From: Myxococcota bacterium
GTDB lineage: Bacteria > Myxococcota_C > UBA6777
Reading direction: 5' to 3'
Length of the DNA stretch: 14,377 nt
Assembly (NCBI GenBank): GCA_963169055.1
Contig: CAUJFU010000415.1
Span: 1 to 14,377 of the forward strand
Below the pieces are notes generated by a model that was not told where the DNA came from, ran no database searches, and saw only the letters and a program-made list of their open reading frames with translations. Below, piece by piece: positions 7,801 to 14,190 of this stretch; position 1 is the first letter of the stretch, and every line of letters starts with the position of its first letter. Position numbers and translations under genes: made by a program.

Positions 7801-9378
7801 CTGATGCAAAACCTTCGACGCCACCGATTGCGATTGGGGTTGTTCGAGCAGTTGCGCGTGGATCGGTTGGATCTTTCCAAGGATCGTTGGTTGTTGTATC
7901 TCGGCCCGTACCTGTGGTTTGCAGCGATCACGGAAAGTATGGCTCAACGCATCGCTGGCCTGATCGTCGACTTCAATCAGCGCTGTGTTCCTCTACGCGA
8001 GCTTGCGTGGTGCAGCGAGGCGCATCGCCAAGACTATGAGACTTGGAAGGCCCGTCGATTCGCCCTTTTGGAAGGGACGATCTTCGAGAAAGAGCAAGAA
8101 CCAGAGCGCGAAAAACAAAAGAAAAGTCAACGCCCCTTTTTGCATAACGAGTTTACAGCGTTGCATTTTCTTTCGGTACAGCCCGAGCGAGACCGCGCCA
8201 TCGCCGATATCTTTGGCGAAGAGGTGATGCGCTTGATGAAGGCCGAACGAAAAGCCCTTGTGCGCGAGATCTTCGGTTTTTATCCCTTCCATCGCCTTAG
8301 TAAAGAACAGCGGACCTTCAATTTGTATCAAATGTACCAACGCTATGGCGCGAGTGGTCGGATCTTTTTGTCGCCCGTTGCGGTGGTGTGGTGGTTGCTC
8401 AAGGGATTGTTTTGGGGGACGCGTGGAGTGTTTCGCTTGGTGCGCGATATCCTGCATCCTCCAACGGTCAAGGCAGAGCATCGTGTCGGATGGGCGGGCT
8501 TCCATGTTGCAGCCCGAAAACTCAACCGTATGCGAAAGCCCCTTTACATCGAGTCGATGCGCTTGCGTTCCATGTTGGATGCGGAATATCTCGGACTTTT
8601 TCTACCCGGTCGATCTTCTTCGGGGTTAGAAGGGCGTGGGCTGGAGGCGGATCTGGATTTTATTGCGGCCTTTGAAGAGGAACGCAGCTTTTTTTATACG
8701 ATGCGCCAAATCCAAGAGGGTCGGTTGTTTGCCTTTCGCGATCTGCTCGCAGAGATGGGCTGGTTGGACGAAGAAGAACTTGCCGCATTTCTTGAACAGA
8801 TCGCTTTGCCCTTGCGGGGGCGCACAAGAGAGGTCTTGCGTGCGCTCACATCGGCCTACTTGGTGGATTACCACGAAGCGCGCACCTTACACGAGCAGTA
8901 TCGGTCCTTGTACAGCCATCTGCATCGAGCCGTGTCCTCGCAAGAGTCTTCGGTGCGTCAGCGATTCAGCACACGATGGTCTCGGTGGATGCACGCTCTT
9001 CGTGTGCTTTTTCGCCGTGGAAAAGATGCTGAGCGTCAAGCCTTCGACGCCTTCTTGCAAGCCAAGCACATCCAAAACAGCGACATCGCAAAGCATACCG
9101 AGCGTGCGTGGGAGGCTTATCTTTCGCATCGCTCCATCTTGCGAAAGCCTTTGCTGTCACTTGCAAAAGCGGATGTTGCGGGAGATGCACACGCTTCTTT
9201 ACAAAAGCGATTTGAGCGGGTGATCCGCGAACATCGCATCTGGAGCGAAGAGTTGCTTGCGCTTCGTACCATCCAATCTTTGACGCAGATCGATATCCGC
9301 CTGTACCGCGATCTGATCTATCAGATCGGTGAATACGAACAAGATCACGCGGCTCTTTCTTCGGAGGATGATTTTTGA
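4873..9378 (+). CDS. Giant membrane protein with a voltage-sensor-like S1-S4 module, function unknown
   Basis: This 1501-aa protein has no named family that I recognise as a whole. Residues 1-440 are soluble and largely helical or coiled, rich in Glu/Gln/Arg. Residues 451-570 look like a voltage-sensor domain. S1 is 451-467. S2 is about 478-498 and carries the F-x2-E-x3-K pattern (Phe491, Glu494, Lys498). S3 has Asp516, 22 residues after the S2 Glu, as in the charge-transfer centre of voltage-gated channels. S4 has arginines at 543, 546, 549, 552, 555, 558 and 561 (every third residue), then 565 and 568. No K+ (TVGYG-like) filter or clear pore loop follows. The next membrane helices are 786-805 and 815-843, joined by a short loop. 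Residues 850-1501 are a long, probably cytosolic, charged helical region with a hydrophobic patch near 1166-1181. It is divergent from the transporter gene; the next gene starts 116 bp after its stop. A voltage- or membrane-potential-sensing role is inference. Confidence 0.9.
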   Translation: MAWDDQTLREEIEAALGWVDQGEDFAVYWRLSRALFLVQPRVSGEGGEWDVLQSRLQQALRGYTVFGTAERREDRRAYAALVFDEVRKRFDGLIGDVVKERVDALHEMAEVQSELSALQWWLEGAGGLENAWLAEGVADLTWVEYEIERLTVALSAEETEGRLDAGVQASDALRQASQELPGQVRERLRQQVAPLRQEAALARGELLSFELKTFLDASEKDLQSSEQAQRQRQGYTGKMKAFDPEATSKAAEQAAEGQSGEAVLVLGLEAAQADAEQIALRTALLRDLSRVWRSLLEGESLRLSLVRQSCREGGSENVRAQVLAVDARIGSLRQRMRQLIAEVETAVFRVWFPDQLQLVLDHLDERLAEVDDIPLAEAAQVLELSELRAMWLLEILQPLQEKRFRPATRYDRMVQQTERLWRRIRAEAQERHVQFRLETTLGRPFVARAENITLVLIFVVLFLLVLEWQIKLSPGWHLALMWVDTAICGWFLTEFFTKLSFAKRRGLYFGRHFVIDFLPSLPFGFAFWLIQPHAQVAHLSAMRTARLLRAQRIARYIRFLRPLVRIFRLATFLVRAMDRLLRKFEPIFNRNILLFPRDEEQPVQGALHEVGQDIQILRDRARKRMRMWLEKVAMGERLPFLRGRLESSRRCIGRFGGSNRVRRYGTAHGGGEITLERLIREMTSMDAVRVEENLGASFVRNAYRILRYLCAPGVRHLPILRSFATGIRELDPAAAVAWVIQRIGRRLERIQGAIHWIGDWFGMVTGPQILDRVGMALINATMRPTTRLLMFGFLFLLVSLLLQGFQIQALHGLALFLGRFLGASIVVLGLLSLIPLAMGYWFRMLAGGETDLHTKVYEAQFIGRLKQMKRQRRDKDLLTLSRRVLHPEDVLRDRSIPTVSAQLKELWGQMDEIEQMAYAQRGASPLLASGSSTSETHQSTRWMEREQMLLLYEDYLEGTPLHRSDIKTTNQLLGNLLMQNLRRHRLRLGLFEQLRVDRLDLSKDRWLLYLGPYLWFAAITESMAQRIAGLIVDFNQRCVPLRELAWCSEAHRQDYETWKARRFALLEGTIFEKEQEPEREKQKKSQRPFLHNEFTALHFLSVQPERDRAIADIFGEEVMRLMKAERKALVREIFGFYPFHRLSKEQRTFNLYQMYQRYGASGRIFLSPVAVVWWLLKGLFWGTRGVFRLVRDILHPPTVKAEHRVGWAGFHVAARKLNRMRKPLYIESMRLRSMLDAEYLGLFLPGRSSSGLEGRGLEADLDFIAAFEEERSFFYTMRQIQEGRLFAFRDLLAEMGWLDEEELAAFLEQIALPLRGRTREVLRALTSAYLVDYHEARTLHEQYRSLYSHLHRAVSSQESSVRQRFSTRWSRWMHALRVLFRRGKDAERQAFDAFLQAKHIQNSDIAKHTERAWEAYLSHRSILRKPLLSLAKADVAGDAHASLQKRFERVIREHRIWSEELLALRTIQSLTQIDIRLYRDLIYQIGEYEQDHAALSSEDDF

Positions 9379-9420
9379 GAAAGATGTTTCCCAAGTATCC
9401 GCCCCCAGAGCAGAAGTCCG

Positions 9421-9449
9421 TTGACGTGGGGAAAAAAAACGCGTATGCC
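9421..9449 (+). promoter_or_regulatory. Candidate sigma70-type promoter for the deiminase lipoprotein gene
   Basis: TTGACG at 9421-9426, a 17-nt spacer containing an A8 tract, and TATGCC at 9444-9449. The -35 is strong and the -10 weak. Transcription would start near 9456, leaving a leader of about 40 nt to the ATG at 9495. This would make the gene independent of the upstream 1501-aa gene. Confidence 0.35.
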
Positions 9450-9481
9450 CAATCGTACCCTAAGGGGTTTGTTCTCTTGGT

Positions 9482-9488
9482 GGAGGAG
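9482..9488 (+). promoter_or_regulatory. Strong Shine-Dalgarno GGAGGAG deciding the start at 9495
   Basis: GGAGGAG ends 6 nt before ATG 9495. The frame is open back to 9375, where it would overlap the previous gene's stop, but only the 9495 start gives a signal peptide at the N-terminus. Confidence 0.85.
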
Positions 9489-9494
9489 TTTTTG

Positions 9495-11036
9495 ATGAAG
9501 CACACTCTTTTCTTGTGTCTCTTGCCTTTGTTTGCGGTTGGCTGTCGCCTTGACAGCGGTTCACTGCCTCTTGGAGAAGGGGATACCCTTCGCGTCACAA
9601 CGCCGACGGCTGCGACAGATTCGTTGCGAGGAAAGCGACTGTTGCCCAAGGCCATGACGGCTGCGGAACGCCGCAAAGCCAAAGAGATCATCCAAAGCGA
9701 GCCCGTGTTGTTGTCGTCGATGTATTCGTCGGCTCCAACAGGAAATGTGCGCGTTCCCGCAGAATTCGAGCCGATGGAAGGTGTATTGGTCCGTGCAGCC
9801 AACGATGAAACGATGGACGAATTCTTTGGCAACATGATCAAAGGCATCATCCAAGCGGGCGCGATCCCTTATCTGGTGTACGCCAACGACACAGACAAAG
9901 AAGAGATCATCCAGTACACCCTCACCCCCAAAGGCATCGCCACCAGCCAAGTCCAATGGATCCAAAACAGTATCGACGCCTTTTGGTCCCGTGACTACGG
10001 CCCTTGGCATGTTTATGTCGACGGAAAGCGTGCGATCGTGGATACCAAGTACTACCCCACCCGCACCTTCGACGATGCCATCTCCGCCAAATTAGGCCCA
10101 TTGTGGGGCGATAACGTTTACAAAGCCCACCTTTACACCGAAGGCGGCAACTTTATGAGCGACGGAAAAGGCACTTGTTGGACCAGCACAGGCATCTTTG
10201 AGTTTAACAACCTTTCGCCAGAGCAGTTGTCCACTTTGTATGCGCGTTATCTCGGCTGCAAAAAGACCTACACACCCAAGCCGCTGTATCAAGAAGGCAC
10301 GACTCACCTCGATATGTTCTCCAAGATCCTCAACGAAGAAGTGATCATCGTCGCCCAATCTAACGCAGGATGGGGCGCTTCGAGCCAAGAGATCGCTTCG
10401 TTGGAAGATGCCGCAAAGTACTACGCCAGCAACACCAACGCCGAAGGCAAACCCTTCAAAGTCGTGCGCATCCCAATGTTTTTCAAAGACACCGATGATG
10501 GGCGCGTTTACTACGCTTACACCAACTCCACCATCGTCAACAAAACCGTTCTTGTTCCGCTGTATGGTTTGTCCACAGACGACGCTGCATTGAAGGTTTA
10601 TCGCGATCAAATGTCGGGATACAACGTCGTTGGCGTTGCGGGTGGGCAAGATATCATTCCTTGGGGCGGATCGGTTCATTGCACCACCATGCAGATCCCC
10701 GCCAAAACCACCACAAACCCCGATGGCAAGGGCGCAATGGTTTCGGATGTCCAACGTGGTACGCTGCGCCAAAACGAATGGAAGATCTTTGGCCCCTACG
10801 CCGTCTCTGGGGGAGACCTGAAAGCCAAGATCGAAGGTTCGGGCGATGTTGATTTGTATGTTTGGAAAGATCAGCCTAAAGAACAGATCACCTCAGGCAA
10901 TTTCGCTTGCAGCCCCTACGAAGAAGGCTCCTTTGAAACTTGCTCGGTCGCAGGGCCGGGATCGTTCTTTGTCGGTGTTCAAAGTGCTGTGGATTCGAGC
11001 GAGTTCACGCTGATGGTCGAATATCACAAAAAATAA
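9495..11036 (+). CDS. Secreted lipoprotein of the peptidyl-arginine/agmatine deiminase family with a C-terminal PPC-like domain
   Basis: A 513-aa protein likely to hydrolyse a guanidinium group (peptidyl-arginine, or agmatine or a related small substrate) to the ureido product plus ammonia. Residues 1-16 are a signal peptide ending in FAVG before Cys17, so it is probably lipidated. Residues about 85-405 are the PAD_porph-type fold, with all the family's active-site blocks: WSRDYGPW (164-171, Asp167), TEGGNF (215-220), TTHLDMF (269-275, His271 and Asp273), YTNS (342-345), and GGSVHCTTMQIP (391-402, nucleophile Cys396). Residues about 428-513 resemble a pre-peptidase C-terminal beta domain (GSGDVDLYVW, a Cys pair at 472/483, then GPGSFFVGV), usual in secreted enzymes. 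The export signal argues for an extracellular protein or free-arginine substrate over intracellular polyamine synthesis. Confidence 0.93.
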   Translation: MKHTLFLCLLPLFAVGCRLDSGSLPLGEGDTLRVTTPTAATDSLRGKRLLPKAMTAAERRKAKEIIQSEPVLLSSMYSSAPTGNVRVPAEFEPMEGVLVRAANDETMDEFFGNMIKGIIQAGAIPYLVYANDTDKEEIIQYTLTPKGIATSQVQWIQNSIDAFWSRDYGPWHVYVDGKRAIVDTKYYPTRTFDDAISAKLGPLWGDNVYKAHLYTEGGNFMSDGKGTCWTSTGIFEFNNLSPEQLSTLYARYLGCKKTYTPKPLYQEGTTHLDMFSKILNEEVIIVAQSNAGWGASSQEIASLEDAAKYYASNTNAEGKPFKVVRIPMFFKDTDDGRVYYAYTNSTIVNKTVLVPLYGLSTDDAALKVYRDQMSGYNVVGVAGGQDIIPWGGSVHCTTMQIPAKTTTNPDGKGAMVSDVQRGTLRQNEWKIFGPYAVSGGDLKAKIEGSGDVDLYVWKDQPKEQITSGNFACSPYEEGSFETCSVAGPGSFFVGVQSAVDSSEFTLMVEYHKK

Positions 11037-11063
11037 GGAAAGTCCGTCCACTCGAAGTCAAGA

Positions 11064-11141
11064 GGGCGACGTGAAACAGGCGGGTGGTGGGGCGATGTGA
11101 AACAGGCGGGTGGTGGGGCGACGTGAAACAGGCGGGTGGTG
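11064..11141 (+). repeat. Three 26-bp tandem repeats
   Basis: Units at 11064-11089, 11090-11115 and 11116-11141. Each contains gtgaaacaggcgggtggtg, and they differ by one base (c or t before the gtgaaac) in the middle unit. The period is not a multiple of three, so they are non-coding. They start 28 bp after the deiminase gene stop. This is a minisatellite-like array of unknown role. Confidence 0.9.
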
Positions 11142-11222
11142 GGAGTGATGCGAGAGAGCAGGATTGCGCACGATCAGAGAGAAGTTGCATGGTTGGCAAA
11201 ACCCCCCGAGTTCGCGGCAATT

Positions 11223-11327
11223 CAAGCGAGAGAGTCGTTTGTTTGGAAAACGACGATCTCTTCGCCGATACGGGGTCAAGGGGCGATAGTCCCTTGCGGG
11301 GCGTGGGGTAAAACCCCACAAAAACCA
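11223..11327 (+). repeat. Dispersed intergenic double-hairpin repeat, copy 2
   Basis: Full-length counterpart of 229-333 in the same orientation. Hairpin 1 is CAAGGGG-cgatag-TCCCTTG, with one G-T pair closing the loop. Hairpin 2 is GTGGGGT-aa-AACCCCAC, followed by AAAAACC. It lies about 186 bp past the deiminase gene stop. The first half (agtcgtttgtttgg...aacg) is less conserved than the hairpin half, pointing to structure as the selected part. Confidence 0.75.
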
Positions 11328-11352
11328 TGCTAACCCGTAAGCTCTAGGAAAT

Positions 11353-13230
11353 TTAGAAGGTGATCTTTGCGACGAAGGTGTCGGTGTAGCCTTTGGAGGT
11401 GAGGGTGGTGCTGTTTGCGCTCATGCTGCCGCGATAGGTGCCGATGATGTAAACCGAGCCGTTGGTGTCTGTGGCGATGTGGTCGCTGGACTTGACTTCG
11501 CGTCCAGACAAGGCTTTGCCGGAGAGGAACTTTCCATCGGTGCCGATCTTGGCGATGTAGATATCTTGTGTTTGGGAATTGAGGTTGGTGCTGCCCAAGG
11601 CCAACGGCCCACCAAAGGAACCTGTGATATACAAGTTCCCTGTGCTGTCGATACCGATGCCTTTTCCCGGGTTGTTTGCGTAGCCGCTGGTTGAGTTGGA
11701 CCACACGAAGGTGCCTGTGGGGCTGATCTTGGCGACGAAGGTATCTGTCCCATAATCGGAGCGGATGGCGTTGAGTCCGAAGGCGGCTTGCTGTTCAAAA
11801 TAGCCTGTGGCGTAGACGTTTCCGTTTTTGTCGAGCTGGATACCGCGACCCGCAGCGTACCAACTTTGCGAGCTGGTGGTGGTCCATTGAAACTGCCCTG
11901 CATTGTTGAGTTTGGACACAAATGCGTTGGTTGTACCGACCGAAGACAGCGCAGACGATCCGAAGGATGCGTTGCCTTGGAAGTAACCTGTGATGTACAC
12001 GTTGCCCGTTTCGTCTGCGGCGACGCCCAAAGCTTCTTCGCTATCCGTTCCTCCCGCAGAAGTCGCCCACACAAACTGACCCGAAGGGTCGAGCTTTGCG
12101 ACAAATACGTCCAGATATCCTTTGGCGGTGAGCGTCACACTGCCGAAACTGGCGGTCTCTCCGAAAGAACCAGCGATGTAGACGTTTCCTGCCTTGTCGC
12201 CAAAGATGGCGTGCGGTTCGACGCTACCCGTTGCGCTGCCCGCTGTGGCCGTCCAAAGTACTCGGCCTGTGTCATCCATTTTCACGACGTAGATGTTTTT
12301 GCCGCCCTTGGAGTTGAGCGTGACTGCGCCAACGTTGATGCTGCCCTCAAAAAGTCCCGTTGCATAGAGATTTCCCGTTTCGTCGGTGGCAACAGCCTTT
12401 CCGCGATCTTCTCCGCTTCCGCCTAGCGCGGTGGCCCACATCACTTGGCCTTTTGCATCCAGACGCGCAAGATAAGCATCGGAATCTCCCTTGGATACGA
12501 GGCTTTTGGCTCCGAGGGCTGCGTTTTCTGCAAAGGAGCCTGTGACGTAGATGTGCTGTCCAGACGGGCTGACCGCGATATTTGCGCCTTCATCGCCACC
12601 TTTTCCACCCAAGGATGTGGCCCATGTTGTGCAGTTTCCGTCCACTTGGCCATCGCAGTCGTCGTCGATCCCGTTGCATTGTTCGGTTTTGGGGACGACT
12701 TCGCCCACACACGGACCCCAATTCCCATCAACGCAACGTTGTTTTCCTGCTTTGCAAGCACCCTTGCCTTGGGTTCCTGCCGCGCCCGAATAACATTCGC
12801 GTGTTTCGACTGGGCAATTGGGCGATTTTCCCGGGATCGAAGAATCGCCAGTGGTTTGTTCGGGGTTGTTTTCGGTGGGGTTATTTTCGGTGGGGGTTTC
12901 GGTTCCTTCAGGGGTTTCACCATCAGGGCCGATGCCGTCGGGTTTCCCACCGTCAGGGCCGATACCATCGGGGTTTCCGCCGTCGGATGTGACGTTTTCG
13001 GTCGCGCTGCCTTGGCAGCGTTTGCGCTCTTGGTTACAGGTTTCACCAGCGAGACAATCGGGATCGGCGCTGCAGTTGGGGCGGCATTTTGAGCGGCTGG
13101 TGTCGCAGTATTGATTTTGTGCGCACTCAGAGTCCGCTTTGCAGGGAACATCTTGCGTACAAGCCCAAAGCATCGCTCCCATCCACAACCCAAAAAAACC
13201 ACACCATGCCATACGTTGCAATCGAAACAT
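11353..13230 (-). CDS. Cys-rich, MopE-motif, seven-repeat SBBP beta-propeller lipoprotein
   Basis: A 625-aa surface or periplasmic lipoprotein. Residues 1-23 are the signal peptide, with lipobox-like LWA before Cys24. Residues 24-73 are Cys-rich (CTQDVPCKADSEC and on), a pattern frequent in Myxococcota exported proteins. Residues 80-128 are a Gly/Pro/Asp/Thr linker with GIGPDG repeats. Residues 139-200 carry more Cys pairs and CNGIDDDCDG (185-194), the putative metal-binding motif known from MopE-type proteins. From about 203 to 625 there are seven units of about 60 residues with the pattern GN-(V/L)Y-x-(T/A)-G-x-F then D-x-(Y/F)-(V/I)-x-K and W-(A/T)-T, fitting a seven-bladed SBBP propeller. 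The start at 13230 is preferred because the frame upstream has no signal peptide; AAGGA lies about 9 nt upstream. The role is unknown, probably structural or ligand binding at the envelope. Confidence 0.9.
   Translation of the reverse strand: MFRLQRMAWCGFFGLWMGAMLWACTQDVPCKADSECAQNQYCDTSRSKCRPNCSADPDCLAGETCNQERKRCQGSATENVTSDGGNPDGIGPDGGKPDGIGPDGETPEGTETPTENNPTENNPEQTTGDSSIPGKSPNCPVETRECYSGAAGTQGKGACKAGKQRCVDGNWGPCVGEVVPKTEQCNGIDDDCDGQVDGNCTTWATSLGGKGGDEGANIAVSPSGQHIYVTGSFAENAALGAKSLVSKGDSDAYLARLDAKGQVMWATALGGSGEDRGKAVATDETGNLYATGLFEGSINVGAVTLNSKGGKNIYVVKMDDTGRVLWTATAGSATGSVEPHAIFGDKAGNVYIAGSFGETASFGSVTLTAKGYLDVFVAKLDPSGQFVWATSAGGTDSEEALGVAADETGNVYITGYFQGNASFGSSALSSVGTTNAFVSKLNNAGQFQWTTTSSQSWYAAGRGIQLDKNGNVYATGYFEQQAAFGLNAIRSDYGTDTFVAKISPTGTFVWSNSTSGYANNPGKGIGIDSTGNLYITGSFGGPLALGSTNLNSQTQDIYIAKIGTDGKFLSGKALSGREVKSSDHIATDTNGSVYIIGTYRGSMSANSTTLTSKGYTDTFVAKITF
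12926..12985 (-). repeat. Two imperfect 30-bp tandem units in the lipoprotein linker
   Basis: Units at 12926-12955 and 12956-12985 share the gggccgat..c.tcgg..tt pattern with several synonymous-type differences. They encode the repeated GxPDGIGPDG residues of the linker. The differences show the duplication is older than that in the AI-2E transporter gene. Confidence 0.7.
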
Positions 13231-13295
13231 GCGTATTTTTCCTTTTCCAAAACAAGCGCAAACGCGATCCGTTCTCTCCACGACCGCAAACGCGG

Positions 13296-13325
13296 AGCCT
13301 AGCCCGCTCAAGGCCGAAAAGTCAA
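13296..13325 (-). promoter_or_regulatory. Candidate sigma70-type promoter for the SBBP lipoprotein
   Basis: On the minus strand TTGACT (13325-13320) is followed after 18 nt by TAGGCT (13301-13296). The -35 is good and the -10 weak. A transcript would start near 13289, leaving a leader of about 60 nt to the ATG at 13230. Confidence 0.3.
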
Positions 13326-13565
13326 GTGTGGTATCGCTCTGTTTTGTGGTGGTTGGGATGGCTTTTGGAGGGGGGAAATGTTGTTGAAGCGATCTCTTTG
13401 AGTTTGTGAACTCTTCGCCTTGTCTTTCGTTGTGGGAGTTTCGTGCTGCTTTCTTTGGAGTGGCGTTTGGTTTGATGGTCCCCGAAACAATGGCCTCTTG
13501 TGCCAGAAAGAGCGATCCCGCCGATGCAAGTCCGCCTCTGAAAAAGTTCATTTTCGCAGTCTCGC

Positions 13566-13581
13566 GCTCGCGCAAGCGAGC
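13566..13581. other. Perfect GCAA-loop hairpin upstream of the 160-aa gene
   Basis: GCTCGC-GCAA-GCGAGC, a 6-bp GC-rich stem with a GNRA-type loop, 33 bp before the GTG at 13614. The T run (13598-13604) is too far from the stem for a normal terminator and sits next to the SD. It may be an operator, a leader hairpin or chance. Confidence 0.4.
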
Positions 13582-13604
13582 CTCGAACACGCCTTGACTT
13601 TTTT

Positions 13605-13610
13605 GGAGGT
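13605..13610 (+). promoter_or_regulatory. Shine-Dalgarno GGAGGT supporting a GTG start at 13614
   Basis: GGAGG ends 4 nt before GTG 13614, a slightly short but strong site. No in-frame ATG exists before about codon 88, so the GTG start is the best choice. Confidence 0.7.
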
Positions 13611-13613
13611 CCT

Positions 13614-14096
13614 GTGTCTTACCCATCACACTCTTCAAGCGTCCCTTCTATTCTTCGTATCCCCCCGCATTGGTTGAAATATTCCTCTCCTGTCGCGTAT
13701 CTTTTGGCGAAAAGTTGCCAAAGCACACGGACGGCTGTGCTAAGCCACGCGGTGTTTTTTGATTTTTGCAACGATGAAAAACGATTTGCGCGGATCTTGT
13801 TGGAGCGCAAAAGTAATCTCTGGCTGTTTCGTACGCATCAACAACGTTTTTGTGGGGACTTTGTGATCGTCGATATGTCCGATCCTGACCCCGAACAACG
13901 CAAGGTCTATGCGCTCGATCTCAAACAGGGGGCCTCGCTCAAACAAGGGGGAGGAGGAGCAGGGATCCAGTTTAAAAATGTACCTGTCGCGGTATTGGAT
14001 ATCGCTGAAAGGACGCGCATTATCTCACCAGAACTAGTTGTCGAAAAGCTGTGTGGTGATGCGTCGGAGATCTTGGCCTTTTTTGGGGTGCGGTGA
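13614..14096 (+). CDS. Conserved-looking hypothetical protein, 160 aa
   Basis: A soluble 160-aa protein without signal peptide or membrane helix. The first 28 or so residues are Ser/Pro-rich and probably variable. The body (AKSCQSTRTAVLSHAVFFDF onwards) looks globular. It contains FRTHQQRFCGDFVIVDMSDPDP (starting about residue 72), then VYALDLKQGASL and a GGGGAGIQFKN glycine stretch, ending in LCGDASEILAFFG. I have the impression of similar hypothetical proteins in Myxococcota but know no function. The pair of predicted strands with Asp (VIVDMS) and then Asp-Leu-Lys (VYALDLKQG) is reminiscent of a PD-(D/E)xK nuclease core, which is speculative. It is divergent from the SBBP lipoprotein, and the omega-RNA element starts 94 bp after its stop. 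Confidence 0.82.
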   Translation: MSYPSHSSSVPSILRIPPHWLKYSSPVAYLLAKSCQSTRTAVLSHAVFFDFCNDEKRFARILLERKSNLWLFRTHQQRFCGDFVIVDMSDPDPEQRKVYALDLKQGASLKQGGGGAGIQFKNVPVAVLDIAERTRIISPELVVEKLCGDASEILAFFGVR

Positions 14097-14190
14097 GCCT
14101 GCGTGGTGGCTTTGGCCCTCTTGCATCTTTGGGGAGGTTGCGTATCTTTGGGGCGCTGTCCCATCCATTCGTTTACGTTAAGGAGATCCA

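Larger units (their letters stand above)
11037..11352. other. Convergent intergenic region with two kinds of repeat, no gene
   Basis: These 316 bp separate two convergent genes. They hold three 26-bp tandem units (11064-11141) and copy 2 of the double-hairpin repeat (11223-11327). Open frames across it on both strands are short, lack SD sites and are composed of repeat sequence. No intrinsic terminator with a proper T tract was found for either gene. Confidence 0.7.
13231..13613. other. Divergent intergenic region, 383 bp
   Basis: This is the gap between the SBBP lipoprotein (-) and the 160-aa gene (+). It holds a candidate minus-strand promoter (13296-13325), a perfect 6-bp stem (13566-13581) and the SD of the plus gene. 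The lipoprotein frame stays open through this stretch back to 13638, but it lacks an export signal at its own N-terminus and overlaps the plus gene's start. I therefore do not call it coding. Confidence 0.6.

Noticed and set aside
11064-11141. Tandem 26-bp units as a CRISPR array
   Set aside because: The units are directly adjacent with no spacers and no cas genes are present.
12445-13092. 215-codon plus-strand frame opposite the SBBP lipoprotein
   Set aside because: Shadow of a clearly coding minus-strand gene with repeats; no SD and no recognisable domain.
13231-13638. 136-codon open extension upstream of the SBBP lipoprotein on the minus strand
   Set aside because: It would bury the lipoprotein signal peptide inside the protein and overlap the divergent gene's start. 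An open frame of this length can occur by chance. A separate small gene beginning at the internal Met near 13551 has no supporting evidence.
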